This document shows, piece by piece, positions 14,323 to 24,786 of a DNA stretch of 64,000 nucleotides. Source of the stretch: Auriscalpium vulgare (lineage: Eukaryota > Basidiomycota > Agaricomycetes > Russulales > Auriscalpiaceae); contig JAHBBC010000003.1 in the NCBI GenBank assembly GCA_019915015.1, positions 1,240,001-1,304,000 on the forward strand. The letters are read 5' to 3'. The notes beneath the pieces were generated by a model. It saw only the letters and a list, made by a program, of their open reading frames with translations. It did not search any database and was not told where the DNA came from. Made by a program: the position numbers and the translations under genes. Numbering within the stretch: the first letter of the stretch is position 1; each line of letters opens with the position of its first letter.

Positions 14323-17300
14323 TTATTGAAACAAGGCATCTGTGCTGAAATCATTGTCCTCTTCATCAGAATCTGGTATGCTCTCGTCCCTAGCCTGACC
14401 TGCACTGACTCCGACAGCAGGGTTCCGACGTGCAGGAAGCTGAGCTTCCTCCGCGAGGACATCAGATAAAATTGCAGACCTCAGGTTGATGTGAGGCATC
14501 TTGATGAAAGCATTGGCAGGTTCGTACGGTTCTGCCAGGTCTTCACCTTGAACGTCATTGTCGTCTTCTTCGTCCGACATCGGTGCGGGTGCGTTTTCTG
14601 AAGAGGGGAATACCTTCTTTTCGATGTTGTAGAACTTGACCGAAGGGAATTGATTAGTGTGCGCGCACACCTGCTCGAATGGTTGGAACACTGTGTACTT
14701 CAATAAAGAACGGAGGTTGCTTACCTTGCTCTTAGACATGTGGTACTGTCGGACTTGAGTCATTGCAGACATGTTATGCACGGATAGCCGATTCCTATGC
14801 TTTGGAGTAAGCCATGTGAATGTAGAGCCAGTCCGTTCATCGGGCATGGAGTTGACTCGGACGGAATACAGTTTGATAGCGAGATGCTATTCATGACAGC
14901 ATCAGTCGGCAGCGCTCGGTGAATCATACGGACACGAACACGTACCGGAAGGATGTGCACATTATCAGAGCCAACACGGCCCTTCCACCACTTAAGGACC
15001 GCCTGCGGAACCGTATCGTCGAGCGGATGATCGAATGGGAACTGGTGTCGAGCATAGGCTAGAGTTTCCCTGTGAAGTTGGGCTGTAAATGATTTCCCTT
15101 TTTTTGCCCACTTCAAGAATGCCTTCTTATGGCCATGAACGATCTCTTTCTCTCCGATGTTGGCTAAGAAGCGGACAACGGACTCGAAAATTGATGGATG
15201 CCGAACACCAATGAGTGTCACCTTCTCGCCTTCCGGTAGCCACAGGTCCGACGTGATAAGATCTGATTGATGCACACATAAGACAGCGACGAGATGCAAG
15301 CAAAAGAATGGCTCTAACCAGGGTTCAGATATGCTGCAGCAAGGTATGCATTATTAGCTATGTTGCCATCCAGAAAGAGTTGGCGATGTCGCGCATTGAG
15401 GATGCCGCGGATGGCGTTCGCGACCTCAGCGTCAAAATACAGCCTAGGATTTTGAAAGGCGTCCTCTGTTGCACGAATAACAGCATGCCAGAATATATAG
15501 ACGTCGGCAGCAGTTGCCTCCAGAGCCTCCAGGCAGGCTAATGCCTTTGTTGCAGGCAAAGTGGCCGCGATGAACTGGGAGAGACCAGACTCGAACTTGA
15601 ATGTCTGGTGATCATCCGGTGCAGGCTGAAAATACTCAGCAATTTCCTGCGAATGTTGTCAGCAAGTCATTTCGTCTAGTCGATCCATCAATTGTACCTC
15701 ATAAAGTCCGTTAGGCGATTCACGGATGACTTTCTTGATCGCAGCTGAGGACCGATGGACAGAGCGAGCAGAGAGCGGGATTGTTGCGAATCTCGTCTTT
15801 CCGATAGCCTCCAGGCCGCGTCCTGTCTTTAGTTTTTCACGAGCTTTCTTGAGGGCTGCATGTCCAGCGTGCGAGGTATGAAATAATGTTATTGTCTGCC
15901 GCACCACACGGATGATCTGGTTGCGGATTAGATCTGATTAATGCTGGTAGTGTGGACGTTTGCGCACCGGTTTGAAAACATCAATGAGATTAATCTCAAG
16001 GATTGTGCGATTCAAGTGATGGCAAACATCCGCAAGATTGAGCGCAGTGGGCATGAGGGCCAGAATTGCAATGGAACGCGAGGCTCGCGTGTTACCCGTG
16101 CTATCACATGTCAGGCCGGAAAACCTGGACGGACCGATGGCATTGACAATCTGCGCGAAGTTGTTAGAAATCGCTGAAGTAGTTAAGTTCCAATGCCCAC
16201 GTACCGGACTTGCGACATTCTCAACGATCCAAGGTGCAGTGTGCGACTCGGAAGTTGCCTCCCGTGTGTCCATCAAGTATACTTCACGGTCTGAGGTCGA
16301 GACGTGTACAGTCCAGTAGGACTCACGACCTGTCGAAGTTCCGCCGTCATAGGAGAGAGTGAGGTCTTCCTGACCTTGCAGATACTTGAGTTGCTCCCGG
16401 CGGACCCACGATGCTTCGTTTACGATGCCTTCATATTCGAGCTTGTCTCTGGTTGAAGGTGCATATGATGGTAAGGCAATCTCAAGCATCTCCTTCCACT
16501 CCGGGCGCGAGACGATATATGTTGGCAAACCCGCGACGCATATGAGTTTAAGAATGGCAAGGTCGAGCTTTCTGTGACGCTCGAGCTTCCCAAGCGCCTT
16601 TGCTTGCCGAAAGAACGCATGTGTCGCGGCGCCTGCATCTTGCTTCTCCCCATCTTGTCCAATTCCATCTTGAGCTCCTAGTTCCTTCGCAACCATCATG
16701 GATCCTTTCGAATTGGTGAGCTCCTGGACCTGCGCAGACAGTGCCTTTCCAGCTGAATGTATGTGCACTTTCTCCCGCAGCTCTGAGGACAGCTTGGGGC
16801 AGTCCTTTGCATGACGAACGACTCGGATCAACGCTCGATGTCGGAAAGTATGATGGCAAGGGTTATCAGGACCTCCGACACAGCGCCAGAGCAGCGTAGT
16901 TGGATTGTCGCGGCGATAGCAAGCCTCGGTGAGAGCGTCCATCAGAGGATCCGGCGGCCGTCCTCCCCGGCGCGCATCCTTCTTCGGCTGCACCCATTTG
17001 ACAAGGTCACCAGGGTTAAGCTCAATCTCCATGTCGCTCCCATCTTCTTCCCCCATCTCGTTCACATACGGAGCTGCGCCGTCCGCAACTCCTTCGGCAT
17101 CTGATTTCTGTTCATCGAGCTGCTGGTCTTGCAGTACCGGTGAACTACTAGGCTGCTTGTGCGTAGCGACTGTGTTTCCGCCCGAACGCTTTGCAACCTG
17201 TAAGCAAAGCTTCTGTTACTTACTGCTGTCGCGCGCTGACAACCTCTTTGGGCACTTACAGTTGACGTTCCAGCAATATGCAGATTCAACGACGCCGGTT

Positions 17301-17532
17301 TGAAGACCTCGTCCCACTGCTGCTTGCTCCCCGCATTGCCGGAACTCTCCGCCGGTTCCTTTCCTTTCGAAGCGGCATTTTTCTTCGTGCGTTTGGCTGG
17401 CACGGTGAGTGGCGTGACATTGGTGGCTACACTCAGTCGCCTCTTAACGACGCCTTCTAGACTCAATAACTGCGGCTTCGTGAACGCCGATGTGTGCGCA
17501 CTTGCCCGTATAAGCATGCCAGGCGCTAGCAT
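14323..17532 (-). CDS. hAT superfamily transposase (BED-like finger, DUF659, hATC)
   Basis: This is the enzyme that cuts and inserts the element. Seven exons read in phase: 17532-17260, 17197-15968, 15916-15698, 15646-15319, 15262-14946, 14886-14725 and 14670-14323, about 958 residues from ATG 17532. Early on there is a Lys-rich segment and a BED-like finger (WRCVGGPDNPCHHTF, then RHAKDCP). The DUF659-type core follows: LTLSYDGGTSTGRESYW, LTCDSTGNTRASRSIA and LADVCHHLNRTI. The C-terminal dimerisation region has LKWWKGRVGS, DERTGSTFTWLTPKHRNRLS and MTQVRQYH. The tail is acidic (SDEEDDND, PDSDEEDNDFST). Introns are 50-62 bp with clean GT-AG ends. The frame stays open upstream of ATG 17532 into the protease region, so the true start may be far upstream. 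Confidence 0.88.
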
Positions 17533-17630
17533 ATTGGACTTGTATTTGAGACTGTCCTGCACTGTCGGTGAGTCGAGTCCGCAAGTAAGTGAAGCTGAGC
17601 GCGCACTGACCATGTCACGTAGGTAACACA

Positions 17631-18830
17631 TTATGTCAGCAAGGTGTCGAATGCGTTGCACGACACAGTCTGTATCCGAGAGGAGATGGATGTCGTCGGG
17701 ATGAGATGGTGAGCAAGAGAATTGTGGCTGAGGACAGAGCAGGAGAAGCTGTCGAGCTGTGGGGTGCATGGTAACACGTTGAGTGAAAGCGGCCCAGTCG
17801 CTCCGTGTTGTCCTAACCACCATTCTATCATCTCCAACAGCTCGCGGGGCGGCTTCCGTCCAAGAGAATCAGCATAGAAAGCCGTGTGTGGCTCTACGCT
17901 GACCGCAATGGACACCCAGTGATTTGTCTCGTGTACGGCTGCTGGCAAGAGCACATCCGCGCCATCGATCCGCACCCCGATCGTCATTCCAACCTCCTTG
18001 AGTGATCCATCTTGCAGCTGCGAGCCAGCCAATCGTAGGGGAGTGATGCCGCGCATTGATTGGTAAGATGTTCCGCTAGCATTGAGTCGTGCGCGGTTGC
18101 GGTACGTGTCAATGAGCTTGACTGATGCCGCACTCGGCAGTATACATGCCGGCTTGCCTTGTCTTTGCAGACGATGACCTAGCAGCATCCCCAGCTGATC
18201 CATATGCTCCGCCGCCAGCCAACGCCGACCACAGTACGATGTAAGCGTCTTTGGATCGACGCCCATCGTCGTTGGGAGGGGTACGTCCCATGGCCAGTCG
18301 TCGAGGAGTGCTGACGTGTCTGCAGCAAGGGACTTCACCTCGTCGTTGAGCAAGCCCTCGGTCCAAGTCTTCAACCACGCAGTGGCCAGAGAAAGGCGCG
18401 CCTTGGCAGCGAGTATGCGCCGGACCTCGTACCAGTAGGTGAGAACCCACATCGGGGTTTTGAGTGTTTGTTGAGTGACCGACTCTTGAACAGGATAGCC
18501 CAGGCAAGCATAGCCTGTCTCTAGGGCGGGGTTGACGCGGTTTTGCAGGATTTCCAACACCTCGGTGTGCGGCGGCATCGGCCTAGAGAGCAGGACCATT
18601 GCATTTGCGGCCGTTATGAAGCTTTGGCCCTTCGAGAAGAGTGTGCTCTGCTGGAGCAGAGACGGCGCGTTCGCCTCCGGTGGGACAGGGAAATCTTGGA
18701 TATCGGCATTGCGCAGGGCTGGTGTGGGTAGTAGGACATGTTTAATGTCGTCGGGAATGGGTATTCTTTTGAGGATATCACCCAGAGTTTGAAATGAGTC
18801 GATGTCGTGGATGACCTCGTCGTCCGCCAT
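17631..18830 (-). CDS. Ulp1-like C48 cysteine protease domain carried by the transposon
   Basis: The 399-codon frame ends in a Ulp1/adenain-type protease fold. The catalytic set is visible: His in NHWVSIAV, Asp in FYADSLG, and Gln and Cys in PCTPQLDSFSCSVLS. C48 enzymes cleave SUMO or related tails. In transposons such domains are known from KDZ and some Mutator- and CACTA-type elements, where their job is unclear. The N-terminal 200 residues are not recognised. After AHHLIPT the frame runs into a stop at 17631. The neighbouring frame, which reads SDTDCVVQRIRHLADIMCYL, looks like the true continuation and flows without a stop into the transposase. A one-base break near 17,690-17,710 is the simplest explanation. 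Confidence 0.82.
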   Translation of the reverse strand: MADDEVIHDIDSFQTLGDILKRIPIPDDIKHVLLPTPALRNADIQDFPVPPEANAPSLLQQSTLFSKGQSFITAANAMVLLSRPMPPHTEVLEILQNRVNPALETGYACLGYPVQESVTQQTLKTPMWVLTYWYEVRRILAAKARLSLATAWLKTWTEGLLNDEVKSLAADTSALLDDWPWDVPLPTTMGVDPKTLTSYCGRRWLAAEHMDQLGMLLGHRLQRQGKPACILPSAASVKLIDTYRNRARLNASGTSYQSMRGITPLRLAGSQLQDGSLKEVGMTIGVRIDGADVLLPAAVHETNHWVSIAVSVEPHTAFYADSLGRKPPRELLEMIEWWLGQHGATGPLSLNVLPCTPQLDSFSCSVLSHNSLAHHLIPTTSISSRIQTVSCNAFDTLLT

Positions 18831-19130
18831 TTGACAGTTTTGAGGGTTGGCAAAATGTGCTAGGCCAGTGTCGAAGGTGAAGATTGCGCCCTCATTTAGT
18901 CACTCACTACGGAGTGTAAATGTCGATCACAGCAACGGGTCGATCATACACACGTTGCTGCATACAACACTCTTGCAACTATCCCATGCCGAGGCGGGAT
19001 GTGTCTAATACCTCCTTAAACATCCGCGTAGCATTGCACAACCACCTTACGACTGCCGGCCATGTCTGCGTGCGAGGCTGCGAGCCTCATGGCTCATGGG
19101 CCGGCGCCGGGCGCCGGAGGGGCCGACACA

Positions 19131-19263
19131 CATCACGTGCTGGAGGTATTGTACCGGGTATATTGGGGCCCAGGGCAGGGCAGGTATGGTACCGGTACTA
19201 TACAGGTACATTACCGGGGAAAAACTTTTTCGGGGAAAAACTCAGGTTTTTCCCGCAACGCTA
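19131..19263 (-). repeat. Right terminal inverted repeat of the hAT element
   Basis: Read inward, it starts TAGCGTTGCGGGAAAAACCT and matches the left end at 19 of 20 positions. It also has a GGTACCGGTAC motif at 19188-19198 and two copies of a CGGGGAAAAACT-like block (about 19215-19242) not seen on the left. Confidence 0.82.
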
Positions 19264-19271
19264 GCGGGGGT
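19264..19271 (+). repeat. Target-site duplication, right copy
   Basis: GCGGGGGT, identical to 13936-13943. Confidence 0.88.
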
Positions 19272-19553
19272 GGGGAAAGCCCGGGAATCCGCCGTGGGCA
19301 TGTTCCCGTGATGCATTCAGCCGGCGAGCGCATCCTTCGCCTCGTCGCCGGCTTGGGCAGCTGGGATTTTGCTGCTCGAGGACCGGATTTGGGTCTGATG
19401 CTGCATCGCGAGAAGCGACCCCGCACAGATTCCCAGAGCGCACGGGGACAACAAATAACAGACTCCGTCGTCTGGCACAAATTATTAAGTCAACCGACAC
19501 CCGCATCTCACCCGGCCCCATCTCCCCCTCCCCCACACCCCGCACTCGCCTCG

Positions 19554-22411
19554 ATGCCAGCCGCGCGTCCGAAGAGAGAGTCGTCCTCCGGCTCTGACGA
19601 CAACAACGGCAAGGAAGGCCACGCCGAATCCAGCAAGATCAAGAGAAAGTGCGTCCATCCATGTCCGAGCTTTCTCCGCCCTCCTTTCTACCCCACGTCG
19701 TCGCGTTGCCCACCTCCTCCCCCTCCTCCGTCCGTCCCCAGCCCAGCCCCCCGCCGCGCCCCGTTTCTCCTCCGCGCTTCCTGCTCCCGTTCCTGCACCG
19801 CTTCCTGCCTCTTTGCCCAGCATGTTGTTCCCGATCTCTTTCTCCCTGTCCACGACGTGTGCGCTGACTCTTATCTCTTCCCCCCCTGTAGGCGGCAGTC
19901 CCAGAGCAAGTCCCACTTACCCTCTGGCCCTGCCACCTGACTGACGCGTCTCGACAGGCTGCGATGCGTGTCGCGCCCGCAAGGTGAGGTGCGCCCGGGA
20001 GAATCCGGACGACCCCCAGTCGTCCTGCAAACACTGCATTGCCCTCGGTATCCCCTGCACATATGACTACCAGCCCAAAAAGCGTGGCCCGCCCAACTTG
20101 TACGTGCTCATCAGACTGCCTCGTCCCGCTCACTAACCGTCACAAAGGTACTTGCGCCGCCTCCAAGAGGCCGCGGCTGCCGCTGCCGCCCAACAGGAAA
20201 ACCAAAACGGGGATACATTATCACCCGCGTCGTCCCGAAAGAGCTTGGCCAGCCCACAGTCCGCGTCGGCGCCCACTCCAATCATTGCTCCTGCTACCTC
20301 CAGCTTCCTGGAGCAGTCCTTGAACAATGTCGCGTTGTCACCGGGCTCATTGCCCCCTTCCCGCTTCACTATCACAGCGGACACCTACCACCCGCAGTAT
20401 TCGGCCATCCCTGCTTCATCCTATGGGGGCTCTCCTCCAGCTGATCCGCAACGTCCGATGACTGCCGAGGACCCTCAGGCATTCTCACCCGCGGAGCAAT
20501 TCAGCACCTACCCGCTGTACAATTGGTCCTATCGGCAGCACCAGCCAGCCCCGCCGTCTATCTTGCCGCCGCTTTCTTACTACTATCGTCCTCATCGCCT
20601 GGAAGACATCGCGCCCCGAGATACTATTATGCTCATCACTGCTTTATTTTTCGACTTTGTCTATCCGTTGACCCCATGCATCCACAAGCCTTCTTACATG
20701 GCCGACCTCCATGCGCGGAGGGAGGAGCGGGACCCGCTCTTCTTTGCCCTTGTCATGTCCACCGTTGCTTCAACCCTGGTTCAGCTCCCTCGGTCCTACC
20801 TGCCAATGGAGCGTCATGCTGTGCGCAAGTTAGCGCAGACGTGTCACGAGGCCAGCCGCCATATCTCCGTCGCCTCCTACGACCCTCCGACCTCGATGCA
20901 CGTTGTCATTCGGTATTTGTGAGTCCAGTCGTCACTACCTTGCCTTCCCATGTGTCTCATTCGTTCCCAGCGACTGCGTGTACCACTTCTGCGAAGGCCA
21001 CGATGCAACCCAGCATGCGGCCTTCGGCGAGGCCGCTCATATCGCAGTGACCCTCAGAATGCACGAAGAGGCGTCCTATGAGGGCCTTGACCTCATCGAA
21101 TGTGAAGTCCGCCGGCGGACCTTCTGGCTGTTGTTTGGAGGCACGTGCCGTCGTATTCCCACTCAAATAATTCATCTGATTATCTGGTTAGCCGACAAGT
21201 CCATGTCCATTTTGCTGGGCCGCCCTATATGTCTTCGAGACGAAGACTGCACGGTCCATTTTCCCAAGGAGCTGGACGATGAATAGTAAGTCGCTCCTTC
21301 TCTCTACCCGATATTCTCCCTGAGTATATCCGCCTTCTTTCCCTTGTGGCGCCGACCCCGGATAGTATCACGCCAAGTGCGTATCTGCCTCAGCCCATAG
21401 GCAAGACTTCGCTCGTTTCAGGCCTGAACTATATCACGCGCATCTTTGCCTTGCTTGGGGAAATATTGGTCCGTATCCGAGTGGACAAAAGATCCCCTCC
21501 ACAAGGACAATATGCGACCGCTCGCTTAGAGGAGGTTCGCTCGCTTCACTCTCGGATCCTATCGGCCCTCGCACACGCCCCCGAGCCCCTGCGTTTGAAG
21601 GAGACCCTTTCTCAAGCGAATGTTCCCTCGGATTATGGCGGAGCTGGTTTCAGGCAGGCGGCGTTCGCGGAGGTCAAGGACTTCTTCGACAACCCGAATG
21701 CCTCACGTGCGAACGCTTTGAACCCTTTCCTCGTGGTTCAGGCAAACCTTTACGTCACTCAGGTATGGGTCGCTTCTGTGGATCTTGATCGTTCAATGCC
21801 CTGACAGTCTCTACCTAGCAACTTGTCCGCTTTGTCATCGAGCAATACAGAGACGAGCTGGTGATGTCTATCAGAGGGAACAACGACGAGCAACGCATCG
21901 CAGACGACAGAGAGGCGGTGGCAAGTGACTTGCTCAACATACTGCATAAGTAGGTGTCTTTTTTACTTCGTTGTCATTGGTTACTTATCAAATACATCAT
22001 CCAGTATCCCTATCCAGTCTATAGCCACGAACGGTCCATCTCTGGTAAGGCTACTTGTATGTGTGTATTTACTTTCTTTTGACCGCTATTTTCCGTTCTA
22101 GGTGCACAAAGTTCGCTTCGTCGCATCGACATTGTTGGATGCAGTGAGGAAGGCGGAGACTGCCCCGGCGACTGCCGCCCGAGCCCATGCGTATCTATGC
22201 AAGTACCCGCTCGATCCACAGCCTGCTCTTCTCTGACCGATCTCTGCAGGGGACTTCTTGTCCATTTTATCCGAGATCGAGCGGAACTACCTGTGAGCAT
22301 GATTACTTTGTTTTGAAGTGCCGATCACTCATTGCTCTTCGCAGTCTGGATGACGACCGAGATGCGGCATCCAGTGGTGACGGTATGAGCACGCTCATGG
22401 GTACTAATTGA
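19554..22411 (+). CDS. Zn2Cys6 transcription factor with fungal regulatory domain
   Basis: A nuclear regulator of the Gal4 type. After a Ser/Lys-rich start (MPAARPKRESSSGSDDNNG) and two introns comes the binuclear cluster: GCDACRARKVRCA, then CKHCIALGIPC, followed by basic KKRGPPN. A Gln/Pro/Ser-rich linker leads to the fungal_trans domain: LITALFFDFVYPLTPCIHKP, FALVMSTVASTLVQLPRSY, FGEAAHIAVTLRMHEE, and CEVRRRTFWLLF followed after an intron by KSMSILLGRPICL. The C-terminal half is helical and ends DGMSTLMGTN. The last intron but one has a GC donor. The hAT element ends 290 bp upstream of the ATG, probably within or next to the promoter. The regulon is unknown. Confidence 0.88.
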
Positions 22412-22872
22412 AAGTGACCGACTTGCCGTGACCTGCGACGTTGCCTTCGGACAGTGTTGGCCTATGTTAGTGATGATACCCGCCACCTTTCGTAATTTGT
22501 CTGCTATGTATACTGACTCCGCGTGTATTACTTCTTATGATTTGCGATGGTATTTGCAATGGTATAACAAATTCCGTGCCCTTGGCCTGACTAGACTGTC
22601 TTCGGATCCAGAGGTCGCAAAGGGTCTCAATGGAAGACTGTCGCGCCCAACGACGCGGGGGATGCCGTAAGAAACTTGCATGCGCCACTTTCGGAAACTT
22701 TGTATTGCGAACCCAAGAACTCTTCCAACTTGCGGTCACGACGAGTCAGCTGAGTGTCGGGTCGCCTGTCTGCCGACGACATAGAGACCTGCGGGACCGG
22801 CACATAACAGAAGACTACCCGCTCTTGCCGCGTTTTTCTCACACATCGCGATCTCCTTGCGCGCCGACCATC
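22412..22872. other. intergenic, upstream of AOS1
   Basis: No gene is supported here. Open frames on either strand lack conserved features. Confidence 0.45.
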
Positions 22873-24479
22873 ATGTCTCTACATGAACCTGGCACAAAGT
22901 CCGCGCCGCTTCAAATCACGGAAGGTAGGACGTGTCTTCCTCGTGGCAGGACCCTGCCTTTGTCACCTTCCGGAGAATCTAATCGCCCTGAACGCTGCCG
23001 CAGATGAAGCCGCCGTGTACGATCGCCAGATTCGTCTGTGGGGTCTGGAAGCACAGCAGAGGTATGCGATCGTGGACTACAGAGTCCGATTCTCTCCACA
23101 AATCTCATCGACGCGCTGTCAATGTTGATATCTCCGACAGGATGAGAAATGCCTCTATCCTTGTCGTGAAGCTGCGCGGTCTCGCGACAGAGACTATCAA
23201 AAATATTGTCCTTGCTGGCATTGGCAAGCTCACTATCGTGGACGGAGAGAATGTGTCAGAAGAAGACCTAGGAGCAGGGTTTTTCTTCAGAGAGGACGAT
23301 GTCGGGAAGAAGGTACGCCGCCAATTGTTCGTGGCGCTGGGCTTCTCCCGAACACCCGCCGAGCCTGAACGGATTCCGAGCGCGTGGTCAAGTACTGACA
23401 CCTATGCTTTGCGTCAGCGGGTGGATGCGGCGAAAACTAGGATTGAGGGACTAAATCCGCTGGTCAATGTCGAAACGATACCGACTGCATCGGTCTTAGA
23501 GCGGGACAAGCTGGACGGCCTCGTGCAAAGTGTGGATCTTGTTTGCGTTACTGACTCCGATCGTGATTTTACGGTGAGCTCCTCGCATGCTTCTTCCATC
23601 GACCGCATGGTCCGGCCCCCGCAACTTGTCTTCTGACCAGCCAGTAGATCCGTGTCAATGAAGCATGTCGGAGGCTTAAGGTGCCTTTGTACATTGGAGG
23701 CACATATGGCCTCCTCGGGTACATCTTCTGCGATCTGCTGAACCACGAGTATATCACTCCGTACGTCGGGCTTCTTGTTTCTTTGGGGTCCGCTTCCCTC
23801 ATGAAAGGTTGCTCATGTGTTCTTCGCAACCCGGCGGCGCAATAGAGACCGCTCAGGGAACAAGGACTCTTCCAAGAACATCAAGGCAACCGCATCTTAC
23901 AGCCCACTCCATGTGGCCTTGGGACACAGCTGGGCCAAGCTGACCCGGCGTCAGACCAAAGAGCTCAACCCTGCCGTCATTTTTTCGATCCTCGGTGCGT
24001 GTAGCGGCTAGGGATTTTGCACCTTCTGATGGCACGGTCATTAAAGCTATCTGGGAATATGGAAGTATTCACCGGGGCAATCTTCCAGACAGTCCAGCTC
24101 ACGCGGATGAGCTGGAGGCTATTGCCAACAGCCTGATCACCAAAGCGGACGTCAACAAGCAAGTGCTTCCTTCGATCCCACGTGGGAGCATTGAGTAAGT
24201 TCCGAGCGATCCGTTGAGCCCATCTCATCATCTGATATGCTGTACGACAGCGCTGTGGCCACCACTGCTGTGCACGAATTTGCGCCGGTGTGTGCTGTGG
24301 TGGGTGGGATGCTGGCGCAAGACATTCTCAAAGCCCTCGGCGCGCGCGAAGCGCCTTTGGCGAATTTCTTCACGTTTGACGGAAGACGGGCGGGGGTACG
24401 GTGGTGCGGATGGGGATGGCATGATCGCAACAGCGGAACGATGGCTAGATGGCTAGATATAGTTTCGCAGGGCACATGA
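22873..24479 (+). CDS. AOS1: SUMO-activating enzyme E1 subunit Aos1
   Basis: Aos1 pairs with Uba2 to adenylate SUMO and pass it to Ubc9, mainly in the nucleus. The start MSLHEPGTKSAPLQITE leads across an intron to the signature DEAAVYDRQIRLWGLEAQQR, then ILVVKLRGLATETIKNIVLA, LTIVDGENVSEEDLGAGFFF (ThiF-type nucleotide fold) and LVCVTDSDRDFTIRVNEACR. The second half reads PLYIGGTYGLLGYIFCDLL and VHEFAPVCAVVGGMLAQDIL and ends WLDIVSQGT. There is no catalytic cysteine domain, as expected for the Aos1 half of the dimer. Several introns are in phase. The first ATG with a good upstream context is used. Confidence 0.93.
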
Positions 24480-24786
24480 GCAAGGACGATGCTGCAGCCT
24501 CATGGCCCGAGCTCAACAGTTCTGTCGAGGACGGGCTGTGCGTGGTGCCCACGTCACCAGCCAGGCGGAACGAAAACGGGACTACGATGACACGAGACGT
24601 GTGAGCTGACAGCAGACGTTGTGTGCGGGCAGTCGTTGCCGGCAAGTGAGCCGCAGCAACGAGCACAGCCATCCACGTGACAGAGGCGCGCGGGGCGGAT
24701 GTTCGCACGGCGAGGCGTGAGGAACGTTGGGCGCGCCGACTCAGACGACGTGCACTGCTACCACTCCCTCGCCCGCTCCCTCAGCC
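24480..24786. other. intergenic, AOS1 to Kre6/Skn1 gene
   Basis: Holds the AOS1 3' end and the promoter and leader of the glucan gene. Nothing else is recognised. Confidence 0.45.

Larger units (their letters stand above)
13944..19263 (-). mobile_element. Complete hAT-type DNA transposon with Ulp1-like protease domain
   Basis: A 5,320-bp element bounded by terminal inverted repeats that begin TAGTGTTGCGGGAAAAACCT on the left and, read inward from the right, TAGCGTTGCGGGAAAAACCT (19 of 20 identical). The ends fit the hAT end rule YARNG. Exact 8-bp duplications GCGGGGGT flank it. Both coding regions run on the minus strand: a Ulp1-like cysteine protease (near the right end) and then a spliced hAT transposase. 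The transposase has no stop or frame break across seven exons, and the target duplication is perfect, so insertion appears recent and the transposase may be functional. The protease reading has one frame break near 17,690. It sits between the 3' end of the PPR-like gene (81 bp) and the start of a Zn2Cys6 regulator (290 bp). Confidence 0.9.

Noticed and set aside
17062..17823. Separate 253-codon minus-strand gene between protease and transposase
   Set aside because: Its start overlaps the protease in a shadow frame; the rest is better explained as the link and the first transposase exon.
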